A stretch of 64,000 bases of DNA. Origin: Erythroxylum novogranatense. Lineage: Eukaryota > Streptophyta > Magnoliopsida > Malpighiales > Erythroxylaceae. The stretch covers positions 50,509,414 through 50,573,413 of the forward strand of contig CM057230.1 of NCBI GenBank assembly GCA_029891385.1, written 5' to 3'. Positions 21,527 to 33,391 of this stretch are shown piece after piece. The notes beneath the pieces were generated by a model that ran no database searches, was not told the DNA's origin, and saw only the letters and a program-made list of their open reading frames with translations. A program made the translations under genes and the position numbers. The first letter of the stretch is position 1. The number at the start of each line of letters is the position of its first letter.

Positions 21527-23806
21527 TGTTGGGCCCCAAATTTTTCTAATTGATGTTATTAAGCATGAATTTTGTTAATTGTGTGATTTATGGTTTAATT
21601 GGATTAAATTGGAAGTATTAAGGGAAAATTGAGATTAAGTGAGTATAATGTGGTGTAATTGAGAATGAAAGGGTGAAAATGTTTGAGGGCATTTTGGGAA
21701 GATCACTTGAGTTCGTGAGGTTAAAGCTTTGCTAGGAGGGGTATTTTGGTCTTTGTCTTCCCTTTAGACTTAAGTGGAGGAATTAGAAGGAAAAGGAAAA
21801 AGAAGAGGAAAGGAGAAAAGAGAGGAGAGTACCGTGGGTGAGGAAGAAGGAGAAGAAAGGAGGGTTTTTGATTCCTAAAGATTTTCGACAGATTGAAGCA
21901 AATTCCCGGTAAGTTTAAGTTCTTTGCCTCTTGTTTTGGTTGGATTAAACCCTAGTATAGCTTGGAATGATGTTAGAATCGGTTGTTTAGAGGTTTTCGT
22001 AAAAATGGTTAGAATCCTTGGGTTGTTGATTTTGTGACTGTTTTTAAGGTGTTAATGGGTTAGAAATGTAGTATTGCACTTGAATCAAGGTTTAGATGTG
22101 TTACATGTGCTTAAGGGAAGGATTGAAGTGGGGAAATGCTAGAAAAATCAGGTTCGGAGACGTTCTCCAGACCCGCACGTCGCGACGTGCTCATGAGCAT
22201 GCCGCGACGTGCGAGGAAGGTGTACACGTCTCGACGTGCGAATTTGTGCACGTCGCGGCGAGCAGCGGGCCATTCGTCGCGACGAGCACGGGCCGTACGT
22301 CAAGACGAGCGTGGCCTTCGTTGCGACGAGCACGGGTCGTTTGTCACGACGAGCGTGGCCTTCGTCGCAACGAGCCCTGGTTTCCAGCATAAGTGAATTT
22401 TGGTATTTTGGGCATATCTTTTGCTGTAGATGTCCTAATGAGGTGATTTCGGATTCGTTGTGGAGAAGAGCCGTAGGGCTACAATTTTTATGAAGAAAGG
22501 AAGTTTAGAATTTGCCTCTAAGATTCAGAATTTGAGTTGGAAATCAGATGTCGACTTTTAGTGCTTTTACTTTTGATTTTCAAGCTTTTTGAATATTGTT
22601 TGAATGGGAACTTGGTTTGTTATAGGAAACCAAGCCGTCCTGATCCAATCGCAAAAGGAAGGACAACAGTGAGTTGGATTCTCAAGCGATATTAGGTGGG
22701 GAATATATTTATGGTTGTGTGTATAGGCAAAATGCTTTGCTTGCTTGTATGTATGTGTGGTTTGAATTATTAACAATGAATTGTGATTGTGATTATATAC
22801 TGCTTGATGGCATTCCTGTATGAATGAAAAGATAAAGAAGCATGATGATCATGAATAGTATGAAAGCTTTTGATACAGTCAATTGAGCATGAAACAAATG
22901 ATTATGTGCTTTGTTTGGGTGAGAGAGGAACGTATCGTTAGTCACGTGCACGTCGACATATAGCCTTCTCCCGGCTGCCGACTTGAGGCCATGAGATATT
23001 GAGAAAATCAGACTCGTATAGTTCACGGTATAAACTTCGGTTTATCGGTATCGTTCCACGGAACTCTCGAGCCATTTATTGTGCATCTCATTATTGATCT
23101 TTTAGGAAGAATGCATAATTAATTGCTATGTTGTGAACTCCAAGATAACATGACATAATCTTGTGACATTTTGATGGCTATAAGATTTTAATTAAATTTG
23201 TTGGAGTGATGACTTGCTATATGCTTATGTATATCCATATATATACTTAAATGTGTGGCTCGTTGCCAATGGCTATAAATGTATATGCCACTGAGTTTCG
23301 CAGCTCACCCTATTATCTCCCACTCCTCAGGTGCAGAACGAGACGATCGTTGACCCTTGCAAGGCATCGGAAACTCCAAAATAGTTAGGAGCTTTTGTTT
23401 TAAGTTAGTATTTTTTGTTAGCCCCCCAAGCATATCATCATTGGGCATTCTCATGTATTTTGTTGGATTTTAACCTTGACATGTATAGTGCTTTTATTGA
23501 GATTATTGGTTCAATTTATTCGAATTGTAATGGCATGAAATTCTTCTGTTTATGGAGGAGATTAACTCAGAATGATTGTGTATGTATGAGAATGTATGTG
23601 TGTTGTATGATTTCGCAAAGATGTTGGGGACGGGTCCAAAAGTTGGGGAGCTCGCCGCGGCGAGCAATCCGAGGCCGCAACGAGGCCTCCTCTTTCCTGC
23701 TGTTATTCCTTGATTTTTTGCACGCTTTCGATTCTCCCTTTGCGCGCCCCTACCCGGCGCCCTGAGGGGCTACCTTGGGATAAGGAATCGGGACCCGGGC
23801 CTAATA
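21527..23806 (+). repeat. Element B 3' LTR (2280 bp)
   Basis: It matches the 5' LTR throughout, including the GC-rich minisatellite and the G-box (22943-22948). The end is GGGCCTAATA instead of GGGCCCAACA, from post-insertion mutations. One visible indel is a short duplication GAATATTTCTTTT present in the 5' LTR (about 15375) and absent near 22590. It is followed by the TSD ATGAG. Confidence 0.92.
22165..22380. repeat. GC-rich palindromic minisatellite, 3' LTR copy
   Basis: This is the counterpart of 14945-15165, with CGTCGCGACGTGC-type units. Some units keep CpG where the 5' copy has TpG and the reverse, so decay happened separately after insertion. Confidence 0.87.
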
Positions 23807-23811
23807 ATGAG

Positions 23812-25233
23812 TAGTTGATCAGGCTTCAAGAAGAGATTAAAAGTGGTAAACTTTCTAAAATACAAATAAGAAACGATGGATTGATGGTGGTAGGAAACAA
23901 ATTATTTATGTCAGACATGTTGGAATTGAAAGATGAGATTCTAGATGAGGCACACAATGCGCCTTATGCTATGCACACAGGAAGTACAAGAGTGTATAGA
24001 GATTTGAAAGAGCATTTCTGGTGGAAAAGAATGAAGAAAGAAGTTGTGGAATATGTTAAATGATGCTTAGTGTAACAGCAAGTTCAAGCTGAACACCAGG
24101 CACCTTCAGGCAAGATTAAACCTCTATCGATTCTGAAATGGAAGTGGGAAAAGATTATGATGGACTTCTTGATGGGATCGCCGAGGACTAGCAGGAAGCA
24201 TGATGCAATATGGGTGATTATGGATAGGCTAACCAAATCCGCACATTTCTTGCCAATTAAACAGACAGATTCTTTGAATGCTTTGGCCAAAAAATATGTA
24301 GATGAAATAATTCGACTTTATGGGATTCCAAGTTTTATAGTTTCGAATAGGGACCTTAGGTTTACCTCCAGATTTTGGGAAAGCTTATAGGAGCCTTTGG
24401 GAACCAAGTTGCACTTTAGTACAACTTTTCATCCACAAACTGATGGTCAATCAAAAAGGACAATACAAACATTAGAGGTAATGTTAAGAGATTGTGTTAT
24501 GGACTTAAAAGGTTCATGGGATGACCATTTCCGCTTAATCGAGTTTGCTTACAATAATTACTATCACTTAGGAATTCAAATGGCACCTTATGAAGCTTTG
24601 TATGGTAGGAGGTGCAAAACTCCAATTTGTTGGGATGAGGAAGGTGAAAGGAGACTTGTAGGACCTGAGTTGGTACAAGTCATAGTTGATAAGATTAAAT
24701 TAGTGAAATAGAGACTTAAAGTAGCTCAAGACAAAATAAAGAGCTATGCGAATACACATAGAAAGGAGATGGAATTTGAAGTTGGAGACAAAGTGTTTCT
24801 TAGAACTTCTCCATGGAAAGGAGTTTTGAGATTTGGTAAGAAGGTCAAGCTTAGTCTAAGATATATAGGCACATATGAGATCATTAAGAAGATTGAGCCT
24901 TTAGCCTATAAGTTAGCTTTGCCACCGGAGTTGTCTAAGATTTATAATTTTTTCCATGTATTGATGTTGCGAAAGTACCGGTTTGATCCTTCACCCATAG
25001 TTCAACCTTCAGAAGTTTAGTTAAGAGAGGATTTGACTTATGAAGAACATCCAGTGGAGATTTTAGATTCAAAGGAAAAGGTCTTGAGAAATAAGATTGT
25101 GAAGTTGGTTAAAGTTCTGTGGAAGAACCATTCTACGGAAGAGGCCATATGGGAACCCTTGGAGGCCATGAGGGAGAAGTATCCACACCACTTTAATGTC
25201 TTAGGTAAGAATTTTGAGGACGAAATTCATTAA
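23812..25233 (+). pseudogene. Element A pol part 2: integrase and chromodomain, catalytically dead
   Basis: This resumes A's pol after the B insertion: RLQEEIKSGKLSKIQIRNDG aligns with B residues just after its stop at 20106. The zinc domain reads MHTGSTRVYRDLKEHFWWKR. In the catalytic core the first Asp remains ([13 protein letters not shown]), but the second is Asn (AAT at 24346, in SNRD) and the Glu is Lys (AAA at 24454, in DGQSKRTIQTLE), so two of the three DDE residues are gone. Stops occur at 24061, 24388 (TAG, as in B at 20667), 24709 and 25018. The chromodomain is readable at about 25053-25190 (VKVLWKNHSTEEAIWEP), and the frame ends FEDEIH with TAA at 25231. Confidence 0.88.
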
Positions 25234-25243
25234 GGGGGAGAGT
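25231..25243 (+). other. Element A polypurine tract
   Basis: TAAGGGGGAGAGT directly precedes the 3' LTR start at 25244. Its first three bases are the pol stop codon. Confidence 0.85.
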
Positions 25244-26471
25244 TGTTGGACCCTGAAATTTTTTCTTTAAGTTAAACATGATTTAAAATAATTTTGAGGT
25301 TTTGATATATTTAATTTTTGGAGTTATAATTATGTCAAAGTTAGTGGGATTTATTGAATGGGTAAGTGGAATTAAATTGTTAATGTAATAAGGATGTTCA
25401 AGGACATTTTTGGGAAATCACTTAAGCATAAAAAAACATAAGATTATAAGGAAGGGTAAGATGGACTTTTTGGGCTCATTAAGGGTATAAATGGAAAAAA
25501 ATTATGTTGTCTTGCTTGTTAGGAAGAGAAAAACGTGAATTGAAGGGAGAAAAGAGTGAAAAACCAAAATAAGAGAGAAGAAGGGAGGTTTTGGTGAAAG
25601 GAGAAAAGAAGAGAAATTAAGTTTGTTAAGGTAGGTTAACCATCTTTTCTTCTTGCTTTATTTAAGGAATGGGTTGTATTGAGGATGAAGGAGTTAGAGA
25701 AAAAGAAAAGGGGTTTGTGTAGAGAATGAAAGGTTTGTGTTGGAAGAAGATGGATTAGGAGAACCCAATTGATTTTAGAAACTAGATCTTAGGTTACCTG
25801 ACCTAGATGGACTATGGGTAGGTTAGATTTGAGTTTAATTTGTGTTTGCTAAAATTTTGTGATTTTTGAAGTTTATGAATTTATTGAAATGTTTTTTTGA
25901 ATGGAACCTTGGTTGTTTTAGGAGATAAAGAGAATCCTACCCAAGAGCATGGGAAAAGGAAAGCTTGACTTGGATTTTTGCAAGCTAATTAGGTGGGTAA
26001 CATATTTATAGTTATTATGTAAATGGGCAAATTCTTGCCTATGTGTGTATGTTAAAATTGATTTGTTTAAAATTGACTTGTTTGTAAATGTTGAAAATGC
26101 ATGATGAAACATGACTATGTTATATCTCAAAAGATGTCAAGACATTTTGTATTAAATGAAAAAAAGACAAAGCATAAAAGCATGAACATATTAGAAAACG
26201 AATATGTGCTTCTGTTTGGGTGAGAGTGGAACCATTTTTTTTGTCATGTGCACATTGACAAGATCCTTCTCCCGGTTGCCTGCTTGTGACATATGGGCTC
26301 TAAAATTGGACTCATTTTGTTCATGGGGTAAACTTCGATTTCTCCATTCTGTTCCCATAGAACCCTCAAGCCATTTGCTATGCATTACATCTTTAATTTG
26401 TCATGTATGATGGATTTGAGTGTTATGTGCTATGAGTGTTAAACTAAATTGAAGAATGCTTGAATTATTGA

Positions 26472-26473
<2 letters not shown>

Positions 26474-26514
<41 letters not shown>
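26474..26514. repeat. (AC)n microsatellite followed by (TA)n
   Basis: About twenty AC units run into a short TA tract. The equivalent site in the 5' LTR (about 3610-3635) is only a short imperfect ATATATGCATAGATATATAC, so the expansion occurred after A inserted. Confidence 0.95.
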
Positions 26515-26524
<10 letters not shown>

Positions 26525-27115
26525 CATGCTTAAATTTGTGGTCAATTTCCAATGGTTATAAATATGTTAGTCACCGAGTTGTATAGCTTACCCCACTATT
26601 CCCTCCTCAGGTGTAGAACGAGAAGGTTAACAATCCTTGTAAGGCATCGAAAACTACAAGATATTAGAAACTTTTGTAACTAAGTTAGTTCGATCACTTT
26701 TGGATAGCTTCATAAGCATGTTAATCATTGAACATCCTATATATGTTGTATTTTGTGTTAAGCCTTTGTTTATAATGCTAATATGTAATTAAAGTTACGT
26801 ATGAGCTTCTGATGATTTGACAAATGAGTTTAGAACTGAAAAGTTCTCCAGGTGGATGTGCAAGTTCCTTTTGAAGTTGTACATTTCATAAGCTAAGTCT
26901 TTCATAGGTTTATAAATTGTATGCTAACTTTAGGGGAAAATTATACTAATTTAGGCTAAATTAGTTAAAGTTGTCTTTTGGAAAGTTGTAGCTTATCTTT
27001 TTAGCTTTCTAACGATATATAATATGAAATTTTTGGACATTAGAGTCAAAACTTATGGTCCTTATAAGTGGAGATGCTCGAAAGTATAGTTTGTATCGTT
27101 TGATGACATCATATC

Positions 27116-28945
27116 TGTTAGAGTAGTGCCCTAAAGGCAGTCGCCTTTAGCGCGTTTTGTACAAAATTGTGTACATTCTTTATAAATTAATAAAGAAAGG
27201 CATATTTCATTAATTTGATGTTCATTATTTATGAATGGATATTGATCTATAAGCAAATTAATGAAGTCCTTGACATATGACATAGCATAAAGGAAATTAT
27301 GATGTGATCATACTACTGAGATTCCTATCATGTGCAATTATGTCAGTATCTAAATTGTCCCTAGTCATAGGATTACTGAGACTGGACATCGGTAATTCGG
27401 AAAGACTAGCACATCTCAAGCTCCTTGATTTGATCAAGCAGTGGATCTCAGAAACTGTAAATATGAGATATTTAGGGTTGAGATGTGGATGCTTACTAGA
27501 GGTAGTAAGTACATTGGTTGACCTGCTATGAGATCATCACATGGATGTACTATTCTAATGTCAGTGATAATCTCATCATAGCAATGGTGCAAGTATCCTT
27601 AGACTTGAGGTACTCAAGGATATCTTGGATGTTGATTCTGTGCTTTGACTCCATTCCTTGTTGCCTTCGAGGTCGCTCATAGGGTGGTGATTGGAGTGCG
27701 GTTTGAGGTATTCAAGGTAATTGAGTAGCCAATAGAGGATTCACCACTTCTGTGATAGCAGAAGATGATACCCATGGCCTCTTGTCAGGGTCATTACTTG
27801 GAAATCTCTGATCAGAGTACATATGTCATGAAGAGTGTCTTCGTTGACATATTTAGTATTAAGTAATGAGTCCCGTGACAAGAATCTGAAATCACTTGGA
27901 CTAGATTTGGCGTAGTCAGTCTAGTAAGAGTTGACACTTTGCCTATACTCATAACCAAGTGGGGTATAGCATGGTGAAAGGACGAATTGCACGGTAATTG
28001 TCTATGGAAAGGTTCGTGATATGGTCCATGATGAATATATGTTTATTCGTCAAACCAATTACTTTCCGGTCAATTGGGGGTCATGATGTGTTGCTAGATA
28101 CCGCTCATGACTTGCTTAGATTAAGTGTTGATCTAAGTGGCCAACATAACCGGGAACCTAATGGGTCACACGCATAAGAGTGTCTCGGAGAATTCGTAAA
28201 ATAGTTTTGGACAGTGTTCCAATATATGGAGAGCAAAAGGATTAAATGGATCCCGATGAGATCGCGACATCGATATTGCTGAAAAACGTTTCCGGGAGTT
28301 TTTCCCATATCGGGACTCGGTAGGACGGTAGGATCGACCCCAGTGTGACTGGACCACTTCAGCATTTATTTTTATATATATATATAAATAATTAATTAAA
28401 TAATTAATTAATTAATTAATATATATGTGTGTGTACGTGGATGGATGGAAGAAGCTTCCATTTTTGCTTAGTCATTAAGTGTATTTAATGGCTAGAAGAC
28501 AAACTTGGAGAAGCAAAGAAAGATGATAGTTGGTATTGCTTTAAAAAGGAGAAAAGAAGAGTTTCTTTCCTTTAATCAAGAATTATCGTGGGTTTGAGAG
28601 AAAACCAAAGGATTTGAAGAGAAAGAGTTTCTCTCTCAAGCTTCATCATCTTTCAAGCTTCAAGCTTCTTCATCTCTTCCTCCATCGTTTCTTCCAAGCT
28701 CTCCAAGGACAAAGGTAAGACCTAGCACTCTTTAATTTTTTCTAGCTATTCCCGAGTCAAAGGGTTTGTCCCGGTTAGGTTCTCCGATCTCTGCGTGGAT
28801 ACCGTTAGAGACGGTCTCCTTTGGTCGTTTTGGTTTGACTTTGTTATATAGTCACATGGATCCTGGCTTTCGGGAAGGTCCCGGAATAAAAATTTTTGTT
28901 TTCCGCACCGTGGGTATGTGATGCTCACACCGGGATTTTCCTACA
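27116..28945 (+). repeat. Element C 5' LTR (1830 bp)
   Basis: It starts TGTTAGAG and ends TTTTCCTACA, followed at once by the PBS. It contains an AT-rich TATATATA/ATTAATTA tract (28370-28425), a likely core-promoter TTTAAAAAGG near 28540, and a CT/AAG-rich transcript region at 28560-28710. The open frames inside are not proteins. Confidence 0.92.
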
Positions 28946-30064
28946 GTGGTATCAGAGTCACTTGTGTCGTATATAACGAAGAAACCATGACTAGGTCGGA
29001 GTTCCCTATTGCTTGTGACGATGATGCATGTTGATTGTGTGAATTTCGAATTCAGTGTAGAAATATAGTTTTCGAAAATTTCTTGCCCAGATATGTTCAC
29101 AAGATGTTGTTGCATATGTCTGTGGAAGCTCAGGATTTATCAATGTGATTTGATATGGTTTTGCTAATTTATTCCCTAATGTTCTGGTTGCTGTCTTTGT
29201 GCACATTCCTTGAACAGGCATGCTTATAAATTCAAGAATAAATTGTAGAATTTTTTTTTTCTGATTTTCTTTCACCAACATGTTTCTAAGATGTTTATCA
29301 ATGTCTATGAGAAAGGAAAAATGTTTTCTAGGTGATTTACTATTTATTTGAGAATTTATTGTGTGCTACTGGGAATAACTGTGTTGAGGAACACAGATTC
29401 TACATTGGCTTTGTTGCTGAGGTTGAATGAGTTTTTGATGGAAATAAATCCTGAAACAATTCATGGCGCATTTTGTGAACGTTTTGTAACCTCTGTAATT
29501 TTCTCAGAATTTATTGAAATTGTTTCAATGAGTTTTTCACGCAAAAGGCAAAGCTTGGCAGTTTTGAGAAAGTTGCTGGAGCTGTTTTGTTTGAAATAAG
29601 AAATTGTGTAGATTTCAGTTCCAATGCCTTGGATCATTTTTAATGCGATTAAAAATGTGTTATACTGATGTTGTATGCTTTCTAAATTGATTTTCTTGAA
29701 ATTTGGTTTCCAAAAATTTTCAGATGTCAAATATGTCACATTAGCGTCTCGTTAGTGCATTTCGTTGTCTTGATTATTTTGGCCGTCACAAATTTTGTGA
29801 CCAGTGCCGAAGTAATCTTGATAAAGTTTAGACTACCTAGAGATACTTAGGGTGATAGTTTGATATTCTCAAATTATTTGGAGATCTGAATGAATAAGAG
29901 TGTATTCATCAATTTCAAGTTTTTCATGTATAGTTTGACTATATATGGTAAGCATGGAACAATGAAAGTGTTTCATTGGTACATCATAATAAAGGATATT
30001 ACACTTGGTATTGTGAATTGGAACTGCACGGATTGAGAAATTAGTCGATTAGATAGCAATTCCA

Positions 30065-30300
30065 CATGGATAAGTCGACTAATAAAGATACAAGTCGACT
30101 TGTCCGCAGCATCAGACGATAAGTCGACTTGCACAATCGTGCAAGTCGACTTGTTCGTGCACAGCTGCCTAAGTCGACTTACACATGCATAAGTCGATTT
30201 ATGACTTACACACTAGCATAAGTCGACTTACACATGCATAAGTCGACTTACACAAAGGTATAAGTCGACTTATACATACACAAGTCGACTTACAACATGC
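30065..30300. repeat. Array of the 10-bp palindrome AAGTCGACTT (C leader)
   Basis: Eight exact copies of AAGTCGACTT plus degenerate ones occur in about 235 bases, often within the longer phrase GCATAAGTCGACTTACACAT. Each is a perfect inverted repeat. The E leader has the matching array at 62680-62900 but with different spacing and mutations. Confidence 0.93.
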
Positions 30301-30741
30301 AAAGGTGGGATGATGGATGATTTTAGGTATAGATTCAATGTGATTGATCAAATGCCCTGAATCATTCCATATGGTCATGGTGACTATAATCCTACGGCTT
30401 GGAGGAGAAGAAGATGAGACCTGAATACCCTCACACATCATATGAAAACTAATGCCTTCCATTAATATGGGGAGAACCAGAGTTCTTATAGAGTTGGGTT
30501 GTTGGGTAAACCCAAGCTCACTCTATACGAATATGTTCGAACCATGAAAATAAGATTTTCGGATTAATGGGTCGGTTTTCACTAGAAGCGTTGATTTGTT
30601 GAGTAAACTCAAGGTCAACGTGGACAGAGGAGAAATTGGGTAGTGTACATCAGATGTACGCGCATCAAGAGTTGATAACCCAATGAGTGTGCATACATCA
30701 CGAGTTGATAGCACTAGTCGATAGTTGCATCTATAAAATAA

Positions 30742-30910
30742 TTGGTATGACTGATACCTGCCGATTGATCTAAGGTGGCTTGTTGGGTAAACCCAAGGTC
30801 ATTTTAGTAATGTCAGATATCTAAGATGCAATTGGTATGACCGATACCTACCGATTGACCTAAGGTGGCTTGTTGGGTAAACCCAAGGTCATTGTTAGTA
30901 ATATCGGATA
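30742..30910. repeat. About 86-bp tandem duplication with GGGTAAACCC motif
   Basis: Two consecutive copies each contain ATTGGTATGAC, GATACCT, CCGATTGA, GGTGGCTTGTTGGGTAAACC and CAAGGTCAT. A related GTTGGGTAAACCCAAGCTCA lies upstream near 30498. The duplication is also in E (about 63325-63500), so it predates both insertions. Confidence 0.88.
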
Positions 30911-31075
30911 TCGACCCACTAGGACATTTTGTCATAATGTTTCTTGGATTCGTACTGAGGGTTATGGATTCTTTGAAACTAGTGGGAGCCATATGCATGT
31001 CATGCAAGTCCTTATGATCATGCATTTAATTCTATTCTAACATTCTTTCTCTCTTTTCCCTTTAGGTTATTGAAG

Positions 31076-32021
31076 ATGACTTCAAGTGTGAACTTGCGCT
31101 CGCTTATGGACTCAAACAAATTAACTGGACCAAATTTTCTCGATTGGCTGAGAAATCTAAGAATTGTTCTCAGATCTGAGGAACTGGGTTATGTCCTTGA
31201 TGTTCCACTTCCTGATCCACCTGCTGTTGATGCTTCTGATGAGGATCAGAAAGTTTATCGAAAGCATCTCAAAGATGCGGTGACATAGCAGACTCAGTAT
31301 TATGCTTGCCTCGATGTCACCAGAGCTGCAGAAGCAGCATGAGTCTATGGATGCTCATACCATAGTGTTTCATCTTAGAGAGCTTTTTGATGAGCAAGCT
31401 CGGTCTGAAAGGTTCGAGACCTCGAGGCTACTCTTCACTACTAAGATGACTCCAGGTTCATCAGCAGTGCAGTATGCACTGAAGATGAATGGGTATATTG
31501 GGAGGTTGGTCGTCTTGGGTTTTGTTATGGATTATGAATTAAGTGTTGACTTAATTTTGGTTGGATGGTCTGATAGTTATTCACAATTTGTGTTAAACTA
31601 TCGGATGAACCAAATATCCATGACAATCCCTAAGTTGATCAATATGCTCAAGACAGCAGAGCAAGCTATCAAGAAGGATAGCAAGTCATTGCTCGTGGTG
31701 GACTCTTCTTCTTCTGGTTCAAAGAAAAAGAAACTGAAGAAGAAAAGGTCTAAGAAACCAAAAGGAAGTGCAGCCAAGAAGAAAACCAAAGAAACTACAC
31801 CAAAAGGAACTTGCTTCCATTGTGGCAAGACTGGCCACTGGAAGCAAAACTGTAAAGTCTATCTGGAAGAATTGAAGCAGAAGAAGGCATCAGATGCTTC
31901 GGCTTCTTCAAGTATGTTTGTCATTGAGGTTAATACTGTTTCTGACCATAACATATGGGTATTAGATACCGGTTGTGGCTCACACATATGCAATGATATG
32001 CAGGGCCTCAGGGATAGTTGA
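31076..32021 (+). pseudogene. Element C gag and start of protease
   Basis: ATG 31076 starts MTSSVNLRSLMDSNKLTGPN FLDWLRNLRIVL, a typical copia gag opening (target-specific N-terminal region, then the UBN2-like core). A frameshift near 31290 (AVT then TAG, where E reads DSDIA) moves the frame; gag continues 31302 on (HLRELFDEQARSERFET, YALKMNGYIGRL). A lysine-rich stretch leads to the zinc knuckle CFHCGKTGHWKQNC near 31811-31852, with all ligands present. The protease motif VLDTGCGSHIC follows with Asp at 31965. TGA at 32019 ends the frame. Confidence 0.88.
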
Positions 32022-32027
32022 CAGCTC

Positions 32028-33385
32028 ATGAAGGGAGAACTAGACCTGCGTGTGGGAAATGGAGCAAGAGTTGCTGCATTAGCCGTAGGCACTTACTTTT
32101 TTTCACTCCCCACTGGGCTTGTAATTAAATTGGATGAATGTTATTTTGTACCGATTTTAACAAAGAACATATTGTCTGTTTCTTGTTTAAATAGAGCTGG
32201 TTTCCATTTGACTTTTAGTAGCAATGGTTGTTCTATTAGTTTGAATGGAATGCTTTATGGTACTGGTACATTATGCAATGGAATTTACATATTAGATATG
32301 TCACATCCAATTATGAATGTCAATGACACGAAAAGACATAAACGAGATAATTTAAAATCAACTTACTTATGGCATTGTCGTCTTGGCCATATAAATGAGA
32401 GACGCATAGCTAAGCTCCATAAGAGTGGAAGTTTAGGGTCATTTGATTATGAATCATATGACACATGTGAATCTTGTTTATTAGGCAAGATGACTAAGTT
32501 ACCCTTTAGGAAAGGGTGAACGAGCGATCGGAGTATTAGACCTAATACATTCAGATGTATGTGGTCCGATGTCCATCCATGCTAGAAGTGGTTGTCTTTA
32601 CTTCATTACCTTTATCGATGATTATTCTTGATATGGGTACCAGATTCGATGAGATACAAATCAAGCATTTGAAAAGTTCAACAATTCAAAATGACGTAGA
32701 AAACCAACTTGGGAAAAGTATCAAGACATTACGATCGATCGTGGTGGGAATACTTAGACCAAGAGTTTTAGATTATATCGAGATAATGGGATTTTATCTC
32801 AATGGACTCCTCTTTACACACCACAGCATAACGGTATGGCAGAAAGGAGAAATCGAACCTTGTTAGACATGGTACGATCAATGATGGGCTTTGCAAAGTT
32901 ACCAAAATCCTTTTGGGGTATGCACTTGAGACAATTTGTTTACTTGTTAAACGAGTTCCATCAAAGACAGCTTGATGTTACTCCATATGAGATGTGGACT
33001 AACAAAAGACCCTATCTTACTCATTTGAAAGTTTGGGGTTGTCACCTTATGTGAAGCGGACACAGTCAAATAAACTTGATGTAAAGTCTGACAAGTGTTT
33101 GTTCGTAGGATATCCTAAAGAAACAATGGGATATCAATTCTACCATGTTGAGGAACAAAAGGTTTTTGTTTCAAGCATGCTGTCTTTAGAGAAATAGTTT
33201 CTTTTACAAGAAGGCGATGGGAGCAAAATTGAACTTGAAGAAGTTCGTAATGCTCGAATAGACGCAGATCAATCGTCAACTCAACTGGCTGTGACTCATA
33301 CTGAGATGAAGTAACAGTTCAACCTTCTACAACACACGAAGTTCGTAGGTCACGTAGGATACGCTTTGTTCCCGAGAGATATAGA
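32028..33385 (+). pseudogene. Element C protease end, integrase remnants
   Basis: The frame at 32028-32519 holds the protease C-terminus (IKLDECYFVPILTKNILSVS) and the GAG-pre-integrase zinc domain (LWHCRLGHINERRIAKLHKS, CESCLLGKMTKLPF). After TGA near 32517 the integrase core is broken into many frames. A fragment at 32836-33054 reads RNRTLLDMVRSMMGFAKLPK and VTPYEMWTNKRP, the conserved C-terminal part of copia integrase. The stretch 33055-33385 translates only in scraps (FVGYPKETMGYQFYHVEEQK across 33100-33160). It is non-functional; no complete DDE core can be read. Confidence 0.82.
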
Positions 33386-33391
33386 TTTCTA

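Larger units (their letters stand above)
14309..23806 (+). mobile_element. Ty3-gypsy chromovirus B, complete structure, nested in A pol
   Basis: LTRs at 14309-16604 and 21527-23806 both begin TGTTGGGCCCC; they end GGGCCCAACA and GGGCCTAATA. The TSD is ATGAG at 14304-14308 and 23807-23811, and removing the element rejoins A's pol reading. PBS, gag, protease, RT, RNase H, integrase with chromodomain and PPT are all present in order over 9.5 kb. The LTRs are visibly more alike than those of A, so B is younger. In-frame stops (17029, 17296, 17923, 20076, 20106, 20376, 20667, 20829) and a frameshift near 18512 make it non-autonomous. It is related to A at protein level throughout, but the LTRs belong to a distinct subfamily. 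Confidence 0.93.
28946..31075 (+). other. Element C untranslated leader with PBS
   Basis: The PBS TGGTATCAGAG is at 28947-28957. The following 2.1 kb carries no credible gene; small frames such as 29348-29599 have no recognisable features. It contains the AAGTCGACTT array (30065-30300) and a duplicated block around GTTGGGTAAACCC (30742-30910). A long leader upstream of gag may hold packaging or dimerisation signals (inference). The same leader is present in E (61551-63664). Confidence 0.8.

Noticed and set aside
27304..27531. Small frame in the C LTR as a leader peptide or host gene
   Set aside because: It lies wholly within the 5' LTR, and the E copy of the LTR (59950-60180) does not preserve the frame.
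30065..30300. CRISPR-like pattern of regularly repeated palindromes
   Set aside because: Spacing is irregular, the repeats are only 10 bases, the sequence is in a plant retrotransposon leader, and there are no cas genes.
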